Assembly: GCA_002839375.1 (NCBI GenBank)
Contig: PGXY01000010.1
Location: forward strand, 310,001 to 374,000
DNA length: 64,000 bases
Direction: 5' to 3'
DNA from: Spirochaetae bacterium HGW-Spirochaetae-1
GTDB taxonomy: Bacteria; Spirochaetota; UBA4802; UBA5550
The notes under the pieces were generated by a model, which made no database searches, was not told the origin of the DNA, and saw nothing but the letters and a program-made list of their open reading frames with translations. Shown piece by piece: positions 43,625-53,319 of this stretch. The first letter of the stretch is position 1. The number at the start of each line of letters is the position of its first letter. Made by a program: the position numbers and the translations under genes.

Positions 43625-45085
43625 GTGAATGATATAAACACAGATAAAACCTCCGATATGGTTGAAATAAAAAAAATCTTTCAGATTACGGCCTTTCGTG
43701 CATCCCAGGAGGAGATTATCAACCGCATTCTGGACGGGAAGCACTGTCTGGTCATCATGCCCACGGGTATGGGCAAATCACTCTGCTACCAGGTTCCCGC
43801 ACTGATGCTTGATGATCTTACCATTGTCCTGTCCCCGCTCATTGCCCTCATGAAAGACCAGGTTGATGCGCTGAAGGCCAGGGGAATCGACGCCGCTTTC
43901 ATAAATTCATCACTGAGCGGCCGAGAGCGCCGAGAGCGTTACCGCCAGGTTGTCCGTGGCCGGTATAAAATTCTTTATGTTTCTCCCGAGCGCTTCAGAA
44001 AAAGTGATTTTCTCGATTCGATAAAAGAACGAAAGATTTCACTGCTTGCCCTGGATGAGGCTCATTGCGTCAGCCAGTGGGGAAATGATTTCCGGCCCGA
44101 CTATTCCAGGATTGCCGAATACCGGCAGATACTGGGTAATCCCGTCACTGCGGCATTTACGGCAACGGCAACGAAAAGAGTGCAGGAGGATATTATCACG
44201 CAGACGGGCATTTCCCCCTCCCTGGTCATGACGTTCAATGAAGGCGTGTGCCGGCCCAACCTGAATCTCCAGGTGCTCAGCGTCATTGATAATAATGAAA
44301 AGTATGATATTATTTATGAACGGATCAGGGAAAACCGCGGTCCGGGGATTATTTATTTCAATCTCATTAAAAGCATAGAAGCTTTCGGCGAATGGCTTGA
44401 TATGAAGAAGATTCCGTACCTGGTCTATCACGGCAGACTCTCCGCCGAAAAGAGGAAGGCGGTTCAGCAGCGGTTCCTCGCTTCTGACAAGGAGATCATG
44501 CTGGCAACGAACGCCTTTGGTATGGGCATAGACAAGCCCGACATCCGCATGATCATTCATGCCGAAATCCCCGATTCCGTCGAATCATATTACCAGGAAA
44601 TCGGCCGAGCCGGCAGGGACGGCGACGCTTCGCAATGCCTGCTCATCTACGATGAGAATGACCTGGCAGTGCAGATGGACTTCCTGCACTGGCGTAATCC
44701 CGACGCCTCATTTATAAAAAAAACCTATGATCTCATCAAAGCCCTGGGGCAACAGATAAACAGCTATACCTACGATGAGCTGCAGGAGAAGCTGGTGTAT
44801 AAGCATGCCGGGGACCACCGGCTTCAGACTGTTCTGAATATTTTAGACCGGCATGGCATTACAACGGGAAGTATGGAGCATCATAATCTTAAGGTTGAAG
44901 ACACTCTCCACGAGGAATTACTTTCAGAGGATTTCCTGGAAGCGAAGCTGAAGGCTGACCGGATGCGTCTCTACGACATTCTGCAGTATGTAAAAGAAGA
45001 AGGGTGCCGCCGCGAATATATATATGGATATTTCCATATGCCGCTGGATAATTGCGGGAACTGCGATTTGTGCCTCGGGAACTGA
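43625..45085 (+). CDS. recQ: ATP-dependent DNA helicase RecQ, short form
   Basis: RecQ unwinds DNA 3' to 5' in repair and recombination. The 486-residue protein has the full helicase core: FRASQEEII (motif 0), MPTGMGKSLCYQ (Walker A), DEAHCVSQWGNDFRPDY (DEAH box), TATAT, and the second RecA domain with YHGRLSAEKR, TNAFGMGIDKPDIR and QEIGRAGRDG. The C-terminus keeps a zinc-binding Cys set (EGCRREYIYGYF, NCGNCDLC) but there is no winged-helix or HRDC domain, making it shorter than E. coli RecQ (about 610 residues). The start appears to be GTG 43625; ATG 43658 is a possible alternative. It converges on the next gene with only four bases between stops and no terminator. Confidence 0.93.
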   Translation: MNDINTDKTSDMVEIKKIFQITAFRASQEEIINRILDGKHCLVIMPTGMGKSLCYQVPALMLDDLTIVLSPLIALMKDQVDALKARGIDAAFINSSLSGRERRERYRQVVRGRYKILYVSPERFRKSDFLDSIKERKISLLALDEAHCVSQWGNDFRPDYSRIAEYRQILGNPVTAAFTATATKRVQEDIITQTGISPSLVMTFNEGVCRPNLNLQVLSVIDNNEKYDIIYERIRENRGPGIIYFNLIKSIEAFGEWLDMKKIPYLVYHGRLSAEKRKAVQQRFLASDKEIMLATNAFGMGIDKPDIRMIIHAEIPDSVESYYQEIGRAGRDGDASQCLLIYDENDLAVQMDFLHWRNPDASFIKKTYDLIKALGQQINSYTYDELQEKLVYKHAGDHRLQTVLNILDRHGITTGSMEHHNLKVEDTLHEELLSEDFLEAKLKADRMRLYDILQYVKEEGCRREYIYGYFHMPLDNCGNCDLCLGN

Positions 45086-45089
45086 AGGA

Positions 45090-47093
45090 TCAGAGGACGT
45101 CGACAACGACACAGCTGATGTCATCGTCAAAGGAATCGCAGCGGGAGAAAACCCGCAGCTCATCGATAAGCGATGAGACCGTATCGGACGGGGTCCGAAG
45201 GGCAGTGGCCCCGATAAAGGATTCAAGGCGGCCGCTGCCGAATAACTCGCCTGCGGGATTCATGCATTCGACTATACCGTCGGTGTAAAGAACGAGACGG
45301 TCGCCGGTGAGAAGCTGGAAAGATTCAACGCTGAAATTAATGTCAGTCCGCCAGCCCATGGACGTTCCTTTTACGTAAAGCTCTATGCAGCCATTGATGC
45401 TTTTTCTGAAGAGCAGGGCCGGATGGTGCCCGGCATTGCTGAACCGGCATTGTCTGGTCTGTTTATCGATGGTGATGACAAAGGCAGTGATGAAATGAGA
45501 AGGCATGGCGTATTGAAAGACCGTTTTATTGATGGCTCCCAGCAGTTCATTTTCGCTGCACCCGGGGTTTTCCGCGTTATCAAAGGCGTTTTTAACAATG
45601 AGCGCAAGGAAAGCGCTTGAAAGTCCGTGCCCGGCAACGTCAGCGATGAGAAAACGGATAGTATCCTCGTTCTCGCAATAGGTGTAAAAATCGCCTCCTA
45701 TCCTGTCCATGGGAATACAGAGTGAATCAATGCTGAGTCCGTGTATATCGGGAAAGCTGGAGGGAAGCAGGCGCGTCTGGATATTCCTGGCGATTTCCAG
45801 CTCCGATTCAATGGCTTCATTTCGTTCCTGGAGAAGACGGGTCCTCTCGGCGACCTTCAGTTCAAGTCTTTCAATGAGCTGGGCCTTCATGTGGCGCATA
45901 ATGGAGAGCTGATCGCTGAGAAAGTAGGATATGAGTATCACCAGGCCGGGGAGGGCCGTCTTGAAATAATCGAAGTCAGGCACCAGTGTGTAGGCCCGAA
46001 GGACTTCCAGAAGGGCGCCGGGCAGCAATATCCCCATACCGGCCAGTACCGGGATATAATCCCATCTTTTCTCCAGCACGGTCCGTACCGTATTTTCAAT
46101 TATGATGAAAATGATATAGAGAAGGGATGACTGCCACAATATGCGGGGAATCGTGAAACCATTGATCTCGCGGATAAAAAGGAATGACAGGGCTGATGCG
46201 GCAAGGACGGCGATAATCCCTTTGTCAGGTAAAGTAAGATTCTGCTGAAAGAGTTTTCTCAGAAGGACAATGAATGAAACGGTTGCGCCTATGCCTGCAA
46301 TGTACTGAAGAATATGGAAAAAAAGAAAGGTGTCGGTATAAATATATTTTATCTGGCCAACGCAGACAAGATACACGGCAATGCACAGGGAGAAAAGGGC
46401 GAAAGCGCGCTGCTGATAGTAGAGCGGGCTGGTTGTCTGGGAAAAGAGCAGGAAAACAAGGGCGATGAGCAGGTAAAATGCGATAAATATGGTTTCAAGG
46501 ATGTATTCCGATTCAATACGTTTAAGAATACTCCGGGTATCGCCAGCCAGGAAGTATCCCCAGATCATGCCGGCGGAATCTTTAAGATATCCACGGGTGC
46601 GTACGGCAAGGATATTGTCTCCCGCAGTGTTAATGAGGTTCGTGGGGATGTGGTATATGCGCATCCGGTCAAAGGCATGGCTGGTCTCATCATTTATATT
46701 TCCGGTTTTTCCGATAAGGGTCCCATTGAAATATACTTCATCGGTGTCGCATATTTTCCCAAGAATTATGGAATACATGGGAAGATTATTTTTAGACGGG
46801 AAACGTAGGATGGTGCGGTACCAGGCTATACCGGAATGACGGGGAAAGAGTTCCATGAGGTTCCCAGGGACGGCAATTGTATCCCAGTGTGAATCGTCAC
46901 TATCAGGGTCGGCATAACGGGGAGAATCGGCGGCTGTGACTCTCCAGAAACCTTCCAGAGAGACTGTTCCTTTTTCCGCAAGGACGAACCGGGAATCATT
47001 TTGCATGGCTGATTTTCCCATGCCCGTGACGAGGATGCCTGCCCAAAAGACTGCAGCTATGAAAAATATGAACAGTGCTATTTTGTTTTTCAT
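45090..47093 (-). CDS. 7TM membrane PP2C (SpoIIE-type) serine phosphatase with periplasmic jelly-roll sensor
   Basis: The 667-residue protein has a signal anchor and a periplasmic domain resembling the sugar-binding sandwich of family 2 glycosidases (LEGFWRV, SHWDTIAVPGN, AWYRTILRF, VYFNGTLIGKTG). Seven membrane helices (about residues 200-400) and a coiled coil follow. The C-terminal SpoIIE-type PP2C domain has intact metal Asp motifs: DRIGGDFY, IADVAGHGLSSAF and YTDGIVECM. Such phosphatases usually dephosphorylate anti-sigma antagonists or STAS proteins, linking an outside signal to sigma-factor release. No STAS or anti-sigma gene adjoins it. It is convergent with recQ. Upstream, 47094-47333 contains the promoter for the next plus-strand gene. 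Confidence 0.91.
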   Translation of the reverse strand: MKNKIALFIFFIAAVFWAGILVTGMGKSAMQNDSRFVLAEKGTVSLEGFWRVTAADSPRYADPDSDDSHWDTIAVPGNLMELFPRHSGIAWYRTILRFPSKNNLPMYSIILGKICDTDEVYFNGTLIGKTGNINDETSHAFDRMRIYHIPTNLINTAGDNILAVRTRGYLKDSAGMIWGYFLAGDTRSILKRIESEYILETIFIAFYLLIALVFLLFSQTTSPLYYQQRAFALFSLCIAVYLVCVGQIKYIYTDTFLFFHILQYIAGIGATVSFIVLLRKLFQQNLTLPDKGIIAVLAASALSFLFIREINGFTIPRILWQSSLLYIIFIIIENTVRTVLEKRWDYIPVLAGMGILLPGALLEVLRAYTLVPDFDYFKTALPGLVILISYFLSDQLSIMRHMKAQLIERLELKVAERTRLLQERNEAIESELEIARNIQTRLLPSSFPDIHGLSIDSLCIPMDRIGGDFYTYCENEDTIRFLIADVAGHGLSSAFLALIVKNAFDNAENPGCSENELLGAINKTVFQYAMPSHFITAFVITIDKQTRQCRFSNAGHHPALLFRKSINGCIELYVKGTSMGWRTDINFSVESFQLLTGDRLVLYTDGIVECMNPAGELFGSGRLESFIGATALRTPSDTVSSLIDELRVFSRCDSFDDDISCVVVDVL

Positions 47094-47252
47094 TCAGACC
47101 GGGTGATAGACATTATTATCATAGACAAAGTGTGGGAAAGTGTCCGGTTAAGTCAAGGAAAATCACGTTGACTGCTGCGCCATTACGGAGGAGCAGTGTT
47201 TGTGGCAACATTTAAATCGCAGGGCTATTTTTGTATGGGTTCTTTAAATACA

Positions 47253-47282
47253 TTGACACGATACTGATGAATATTCTATTAT
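47253..47282 (+). promoter_or_regulatory. Sigma-70-type promoter of lipoprotein-kinase operon
   Basis: TTGACA at 47253-47258 and TATTAT at 47277-47282 are separated by 18 bases. Transcription from about 47289 would precede the GGGGG-A ribosome site and ATG at 47334. Confidence 0.7.
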
Positions 47283-47333
47283 AAACACTATTATACTCAA
47301 AATTGTAACAGCGCGTTTTATTTAAAAGGGGGA

Positions 47334-47906
47334 ATGATGCATAAAATAGCTTCAATAATGATATTTGCCGTAATCTTTGCTGCGGGATGCGGCACTATTA
47401 ATCAGAATATCCAGGCCAGGAAGAATCTCTCAAAGTGCAAGTATGACCTGGAAAAAATTGAACTGAAGAAGGTCAACCTCAAGGGCCTTGATATAAAGAG
47501 TATCGATTTTACCGGTTACCTGAAAATAACGAACACAACTACCGGCGAAGTGGCCCTGGATCATATCGACGGGGATATTTATCTTGATAAATATAAAGCT
47601 TCTACATTGGCGCATAACAGGATGCTGCGTATAAAGGCCGGTGCATCGGTCGTGGAGGAGCTTCTTTTGCAGGTCCCCTTCGAATCGGCACTGAAGGCAT
47701 TGGGGCATAGACCTGCAGATATAACCGTTGTTGCCAGGCTGCATATGAATCTGCTCATCGGTACTTTCACCCTGCCGACTCCCATCGTCATCGAAGTCAG
47801 GAAAAAGTTTCCCATTCCCTACGACAAAATCGAGGATGCCATAGTGAAGCAGACTAAGAACATCGATGGAAATACGGTAAAGAAAAAATTGAAGAAGATA
47901 TTCTAA
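47334..47906 (+). CDS. LEA2/WHy-type periplasmic lipoprotein
   Basis: The 190-residue protein has a signal peptide with lipobox FAAGC (Cys19), so it should be lipidated. The mature part, a single beta-rich domain, resembles LEA14/Water-stress-hypersensitive-response proteins (VNLKGLDIKSIDFTGYLKITN pattern split over several strands, later LLQVPFES). Such domains are thought to bind or protect other envelope components; no enzymatic residues are visible. An AAGGGGG ribosome site sits just before ATG 47334, with a second ATG one codon later. It ends four bases before srkA and is coupled to it. Confidence 0.75.
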   Translation: MMHKIASIMIFAVIFAAGCGTINQNIQARKNLSKCKYDLEKIELKKVNLKGLDIKSIDFTGYLKITNTTTGEVALDHIDGDIYLDKYKASTLAHNRMLRIKAGASVVEELLLQVPFESALKALGHRPADITVVARLHMNLLIGTFTLPTPIVIEVRKKFPIPYDKIEDAIVKQTKNIDGNTVKKKLKKIF

Positions 47907-47909
47907 CCC

Positions 47910-48965
47910 ATGAATGAATTTTTTTACAACCTGACGCCCGATATTGTTTTAAGCGCCATAGAGAGAAGCGGGTTTGAACCTACGGGTCACTGTATGACTC
48001 TGAACAGCTATGAGAACCGTGTTTATGACCTTCGCCTGGAAGACGGGGCACACATCGTGACGAAGTTCTACCGTCCCGGCAGGTGGAGCAGGGATCAGAT
48101 ACAGGAGGAACATGATTTCCTTTTTCAGCTGCGTGATGACGAGATTCCCGTGTGCGCACCCCTGCGGTTCTCCGACGGGACGACAATACACCAGGCCGAT
48201 GATATTTATTATGCTGTCTGGCCCCGCACCGGAGGCAGGGTCCCCGATGAACTCCAGGACCGAGAGCTGGAAACATTGGGACGGTATCTTGCCAGGATAC
48301 ACAACAACGGCGCGGCAAAACCGGCACTCCACAGGATACACCTGACCGGGGAAACCTATGGCCTGCAGCCCCTGGCATTTCTTGAAGAGAAGGGATTTTT
48401 GCCGGAGCACTGTCGGGAGCGATACGGGAATGCCGTGCGGGAAATTGTGGACATATTTGAAAAACTCAGCGCCGGGGTTCCCGTGCAGAGAATACATGGT
48501 GATTGCCACCTGGGAAATCTGCTCAAGGGATCTGAGGGATATTTCTTTCTGGATTTCGATGATTTTCTTACGGGACCCGTTGTGCAGGATGTATGGATGA
48601 TAGTCCCGGCCCGGGACCGGGAAGGTCTTCGTCAGCGTGAACTGTTTCTTGAGGCATACCGCCAGTTTCGGGATTTCGACGATTCCTGGCTCCGCCTCAT
48701 CGAGCCCCTGCGTTCACTCCGGTATATCCGTTATGCCGCATGGCTGGCACAGCGCTGGGAAGATCCGGCATTTCCCGCGGCTTTTCCCCATTTTGGCACC
48801 GTGGAATACTGGGAGGATGAAACCCGCGACCTGGAAGACCAGCTTGATTATTTTTACGGCAGCGGCGTTGATCTCCCTCCGGGAATAAGAAAGGCCGAGA
48901 AGGAGGAGGATGCGGAGAAAGACCTGACAAATAAGGATTTTTTCTGGGACTGGGAGGACAAATAA
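47910..48965 (+). CDS. srkA: Stress-response kinase A (YihE/SrkA), aminoglycoside-phosphotransferase fold
   Basis: SrkA is a Ser/Thr protein kinase of the APH superfamily that limits cell death under envelope or antibiotic stress. The 351-residue protein begins near-identically in pattern to E. coli SrkA (NLTPDIVLSAIE, LNSYENRVYD, FYRPGRWS), and has YYAVWPRTGGR, the catalytic loop IHGDCHLGNLL with its Asp, and the metal site FLDFDDF. Length is slightly longer than E. coli owing to an acidic, Lys-rich tail. It lies four bases downstream of the lipoprotein gene and converges on a TPR gene across about 20 bases without a visible terminator. Confidence 0.92.
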   Translation: MNEFFYNLTPDIVLSAIERSGFEPTGHCMTLNSYENRVYDLRLEDGAHIVTKFYRPGRWSRDQIQEEHDFLFQLRDDEIPVCAPLRFSDGTTIHQADDIYYAVWPRTGGRVPDELQDRELETLGRYLARIHNNGAAKPALHRIHLTGETYGLQPLAFLEEKGFLPEHCRERYGNAVREIVDIFEKLSAGVPVQRIHGDCHLGNLLKGSEGYFFLDFDDFLTGPVVQDVWMIVPARDREGLRQRELFLEAYRQFRDFDDSWLRLIEPLRSLRYIRYAAWLAQRWEDPAFPAAFPHFGTVEYWEDETRDLEDQLDYFYGSGVDLPPGIRKAEKEEDAEKDLTNKDFFWDWEDK

Positions 48966-48984
48966 ATGAACGAAATGGTTTCGT

Positions 48985-50502
48985 TTACTTCTCTTTTTTT
49001 CTATCTTCTTTGTTAACTTCATTTTTTATTTCATTCCCGCCCTGGGGTTTTTCAGACTCCATTGTGCGGAGAATGCGGATTGATTCATTGATGTAGTACA
49101 TGTCCTTTTTATCTTCCCTGTCGCGGTTCTTCATCAGGTACGTTCGGGCCTTTTCATTATCCTTTCTGATCAGGTATATCCTGCCCATGTAGTAATTGAC
49201 AGCAGCCTCATGTTCCGATTCAGGTGTTATCCTGTTAAAGCACGACAGGGATTTTTCAATCTTCCCGGAATAAAGATAATTTCGTCCGTAATTGAAATTC
49301 AGATCATCGTCGCTCATTATCCCCGGATCGTCTTTTTTTCTATCCTCGATTTTTTCCAGGTAGTAAATTGTTTTCTCCGTAAAGCGGAGCCGGTCAAAGA
49401 TTGATGCGTTAACCACGAGGGCGAAGCTGTTGGACCCCTGTTTCAGCAGTATGTTTGCCGTCATGATGGAATAGGTGTCGTACTCATTTTTTCTGAATGA
49501 ATCGAGCAGATATTCAAAAAAATCATTCTTCTCTTTTGCTTCAAATTTTTCCAGCTCCAGAAATTTGCCCGCTGTGAATATCCAGAAGTCTTTATCGTGG
49601 TCCTGGATTCCCTTTTTCCTGTTTTCGATGAAACGGGTGAATAGGGATGCATATTCGCCGCCTGACATATATCCCAGTATGCCCGTTGTATAATCGTTGA
49701 AGATATCGTCAGTTACTGTTTGAGTGATTATTCCGTAATACTCATAGGCCTCTTTAAATTCCTCCAGGTAAATGCAGGATCGGGCCAGGTTGGCCAGGTT
49801 GATGGCGTCCTTGCCGTCAATTTTGTAAGCTGCCTTGAACTGCCTGTATGCTCCGGAAATATCCCCCTGCTGAAAATAGACTGCTCCCAGGTCACAAACT
49901 GCCGGGGCATACGAGGGGTACCGGTCAATGCATATTTTGAATAGCCTGACCGCTTCATCATAACTGTTGTCCTTGTACAGTTTCCCCGCAAGGTCATTGA
50001 GTATATACGGTGTGTTATTATCCTCTTTAAAGTTGACAAGGTATAAATCAATTACGGAAAAATACTTTTCGAAGTTCCTCATCACGGCATAGGAATTGAG
50101 CAGGTTGAAATAAGCATTACTGTAGGTTTTATCAATTTCAATAATCTTAAAATAAATAGTTTCCGCCTTTTTGAAAATCTCTTTCTCATAGTATGGAACG
50201 GGAGTGAAAATTTTGTTGAAATTCTCCTGATTGAATTCTCCCATTCCACTTTCTCCATCTCTGATACCGGCGGCGGTTGAGTCGAATTGAATACCTTCTT
50301 TATAAGCCATGTTGCGGTACACACAGCCCAGGGCGCACAGGGCTTGCAGGTCAAGGGGATTCTTGTCAACGGCCTGCTGCGCCATTTTTTCAGCCGCCTG
50401 AAAATCTCTTTTTCTTATCAGCTCATCCACGTCATCGTGAATTCCCGCCAGCAGGGGGAAATGGATGAGTGTGAACATGAGAATAATGACGGCTTTTTTC
50501 AT
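48985..50502 (-). CDS. Exported TPR-repeat protein
   Basis: The 505-residue protein has an N-terminal signal peptide (MKKAVIILMFTLIHFPLLAG) and is then almost entirely helical, with repeated TPR-like units (for instance ALCALGCVYRNMAY, YAPAVCDLGAVYFQQGD, DAINLANLARSCIYLEEFKEAY, LNFNYGRNYLYSGK). The C-terminal 30 residues are highly charged. TPR arrays bind partner proteins; the partner is unknown. The PQQ-propeller gene lies 95 bases upstream in the same direction, and two-gene units of scaffold and propeller proteins would make sense in the periplasm. No enzymatic motif is seen. Confidence 0.85.
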   Translation of the reverse strand: MKKAVIILMFTLIHFPLLAGIHDDVDELIRKRDFQAAEKMAQQAVDKNPLDLQALCALGCVYRNMAYKEGIQFDSTAAGIRDGESGMGEFNQENFNKIFTPVPYYEKEIFKKAETIYFKIIEIDKTYSNAYFNLLNSYAVMRNFEKYFSVIDLYLVNFKEDNNTPYILNDLAGKLYKDNSYDEAVRLFKICIDRYPSYAPAVCDLGAVYFQQGDISGAYRQFKAAYKIDGKDAINLANLARSCIYLEEFKEAYEYYGIITQTVTDDIFNDYTTGILGYMSGGEYASLFTRFIENRKKGIQDHDKDFWIFTAGKFLELEKFEAKEKNDFFEYLLDSFRKNEYDTYSIMTANILLKQGSNSFALVVNASIFDRLRFTEKTIYYLEKIEDRKKDDPGIMSDDDLNFNYGRNYLYSGKIEKSLSCFNRITPESEHEAAVNYYMGRIYLIRKDNEKARTYLMKNRDREDKKDMYYINESIRILRTMESEKPQGGNEIKNEVNKEDRKKEK

Positions 50503-50597
50503 GGTTTCTCTCAGGTCTATTCCGTGATTAAGGACATATACTTTCTTTGTATGCGGATAATTCTTTTTGTCAAGAAAGAATCATAAGGGAAATACAT

Positions 50598-53225
50598 CTA
50601 TTCGCCGGGGTATCCCACGATTATTTCAGACCTGGCTGCGGGATAGGTGTCCACCATGAAATAGGCGCGTGCCTTTCCCCGGAAACCCTTTTCTTCGAGA
50701 TGAAGGGTTACTGTGCTGATCGTGCCATCCTCGCGGGACTCAACAAAAGTTTTCCGTGCGTAATTGGCCTGGACCGGCTTATTGGTTGCTGTGTCGACAA
50801 GAAGTATACCATAAACATGTTCTTCTCTTTTCAATTGGCCGCCGGATATTTTTGCCGAGACATATTCTTTTTCTGCGTGGAAGGAGACAGCCCCTGCATT
50901 CTCAGGTCCCGTTGTGTATCCTTTGCCGTGGAGCTTTAAATTACAGCCTCCGTAAATATTCATGAGACCCGTATCAAACTCCGACATGCCCGTCAGTTTT
51001 AGAAACTTGCCGTAAAATTTAATTTCATCACATCGGGCTATGGCGTTAAGGGCCGGTCTTGCGGAAATCGCTCCTGTCGCAGGATTTGCTTTAAAGGCCA
51101 GCCTGTACAGGGCGTATGGCATGTCCCAGGTCCCGTTGAAATCCAGGAGGAAACCGTCATAGTTGTACATGGTAACGAGCCCACGGTCATAATCCAGGAT
51201 AAGAGGAAAACGGTCCTGCAGGGATGTGTCAGCCACGGTTTGTCCCGATTCACCGTCGAGCTTTCCCCTGATACCCCAGATTATGGCATTATTGCCTTTT
51301 CCTTCCACGATGCCGTAGAGATAGTGAAGGGAATCAAAGCCGATCTGGTTCCACGACGGGAGGATGGCCGGGCTCGGAGCTGCCAGGCGGCTCATTTCAA
51401 ACATGGTAGAGGGATCTCCTGCTTTTACCGGTATCCGGTATGGCATGTTTCCATTTTTTCTGGGACGTACGCGGAATGAAAATGTCCGATCAAATTCGCC
51501 GCCCCTGTTGCCGCCGAAAAATTTCAACCCGAAGCGCGACAGTCCCGTGATATAGGGACCTTTCAGCCTGACCGCAAGCGTTCCGCCTTCGGGGCCCGTC
51601 CATGTCTCTCCGGGGATGATTGTTATAAACTGGCGATCGGCCGAAACCTTGACCCTGCCTTCGGTTCCGCCCGTGAAGGTAACCTCAAGGGAATTGCCGT
51701 CAATGGCAGCCAGAACCGTATCGCCGTTTTTTCTGACGAAAAGGGAGAAGGCCAGGGGTTCATTAGCGTCGATTTCTTTCGGCGCTTCAATCTGAAGGCC
51801 GCCGAAACGGGTAGTGAAGAAAAGGAAATTGCCGTCTTTCGGCAGATCCTCGCCGGGACCCGGGGTGCAGCGGACATCGGATTTTCCAGCCGTTGAGAGT
51901 GGATAGTCGTAGGGAATGAAAAATATCCCGCCGCTCTCTCCCGCTATGTAAACGCCCTGGCGCCCCAGTGCCGGCGATGCGTTGAGATCATTACGGTCTT
52001 CGTCGATGCAGCGGTATGCCCATCGGAGAGTACCATCGGGATTGATGCAGAAGAGCCGTCCTTCGCCGGAACCCACATAAATGACATCATCGGCATCGAC
52101 TGCCGGTGACGACCTGATGGGCTCCCGCGTATCAAAGGCCCATTTGAGACTTCCATCGACGGGATTTATTGCATACACCGTGCCGTCGGCCGATGGCTGA
52201 ATCACCGTGCCGTCCTTGAGCTGTGCGGGACTGGCATAGATATGCCCACGGGCGCCGAACTTCCATAGGGCGGAACCGTCTTCCTGGGCATAGGCCCTGA
52301 GTATGCCGTCAAATCCGCCCACGAGAGCGGCGCCGCGGGGACTGTCCGAGGTGAGCATGATGGTTGCCGCATTGGTTCCCAGGCCGCCGCTGGTCCACTG
52401 CTCCCGGGAACTTTCGCTGTCGTAGCAGAAAACATTTTTCAGGGCAGCAAAACAAGTGCCGAAAAATATCCTTCCTGTTTTGGTGTTCACCGCCGGCAAA
52501 GACCATACCATTTCATTGGCAAGGTACTGAGTTTTACCCATGCCAGTCTCCCTGTCCAGGGCATAAACCAGGTAATTATCATTGGGAGCCAGGAGGGTCC
52601 CATCGTGGAGCATGCCCACATTGCCTTCGAACCAGTTGAGATTGTAGGTCTTGAGATCGAATTTTTCCTTTACCTCCTGCGGAGAGTGGGCTTTGAATTT
52701 CCAGAGGAGAGTCCCCTTCAGGCGGTCAAAGGCGTAGACATGGCCGTCACCGGAGCCCACATAGACCCTGTGCTTATCATCGAGAAGTGCCGAGGAATCG
52801 ATTATCTCTCCAGTGAGATGACGCCATTTAAGCTTACCAGTTTTATTAATGGCATAGAAATAATGATCGGCCGATCCGATATAGACGGTCCCGTCACCAT
52901 CGACCACGGGAGAACTGAAAATACCCTTGCCGGTTTCATAGGCCCAGGGCCTGAGGCCGGATTTTTCAGGCATTACTTCACTCCGGCCGTTCTGAAGGGC
53001 ATTGCAGCGGAATTTCGGCCAGGGGCTTCCCGGGTCAAGGGGGAGATCGTAGGTGAATTTTGCGTTATCCGCTGCCGTGGGTGAGGGCTCTGACCCCGGT
53101 TTCATGATATAGTCGGTACAGCTGATACATGACGATGATATATATAGAAGAAGGATGCAGATTGCTGTATAAAGGATATGGATTTTTTTAAATGTGTAGT
53201 TGGCACGAAAGTCTTTCCATGTCAT
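50598..53225 (-). CDS. PQQ-type beta-propeller lipoprotein with C-terminal extension
   Basis: The 875-residue protein has a signal peptide ending near ISSSCISC, a likely lipidation site, then a Ser/Pro/Thr linker. Six or more PQQ-like blades are visible (VDGDGTVYIGSADHYFYAIN, KHRVYVGSGDGHVYAFD, SADGTVYAINPVDGSLKW, DDVIYVGSGEGRLFCINPDG), covering residues about 70-450. The C-terminal 400 residues form further beta-rich domains I do not recognise. It resembles BamB-like or PQQ-dependent enzyme propellers, but no catalytic quinone residues were identified, so it is more likely a binding or assembly protein. It is upstream of the TPR gene on the same strand. Confidence 0.85.
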   Translation of the reverse strand: MTWKDFRANYTFKKIHILYTAICILLLYISSSCISCTDYIMKPGSEPSPTAADNAKFTYDLPLDPGSPWPKFRCNALQNGRSEVMPEKSGLRPWAYETGKGIFSSPVVDGDGTVYIGSADHYFYAINKTGKLKWRHLTGEIIDSSALLDDKHRVYVGSGDGHVYAFDRLKGTLLWKFKAHSPQEVKEKFDLKTYNLNWFEGNVGMLHDGTLLAPNDNYLVYALDRETGMGKTQYLANEMVWSLPAVNTKTGRIFFGTCFAALKNVFCYDSESSREQWTSGGLGTNAATIMLTSDSPRGAALVGGFDGILRAYAQEDGSALWKFGARGHIYASPAQLKDGTVIQPSADGTVYAINPVDGSLKWAFDTREPIRSSPAVDADDVIYVGSGEGRLFCINPDGTLRWAYRCIDEDRNDLNASPALGRQGVYIAGESGGIFFIPYDYPLSTAGKSDVRCTPGPGEDLPKDGNFLFFTTRFGGLQIEAPKEIDANEPLAFSLFVRKNGDTVLAAIDGNSLEVTFTGGTEGRVKVSADRQFITIIPGETWTGPEGGTLAVRLKGPYITGLSRFGLKFFGGNRGGEFDRTFSFRVRPRKNGNMPYRIPVKAGDPSTMFEMSRLAAPSPAILPSWNQIGFDSLHYLYGIVEGKGNNAIIWGIRGKLDGESGQTVADTSLQDRFPLILDYDRGLVTMYNYDGFLLDFNGTWDMPYALYRLAFKANPATGAISARPALNAIARCDEIKFYGKFLKLTGMSEFDTGLMNIYGGCNLKLHGKGYTTGPENAGAVSFHAEKEYVSAKISGGQLKREEHVYGILLVDTATNKPVQANYARKTFVESREDGTISTVTLHLEEKGFRGKARAYFMVDTYPAARSEIIVGYPGE

Positions 53226-53319
53226 GACGGGCCTCCTGGTAAATGAATATATATTCAGTTAAAGAGGAGGGGGTAAAAAAGTCAAGGACTATATACGTTA
53301 TATATGATATGTGTTTCTG

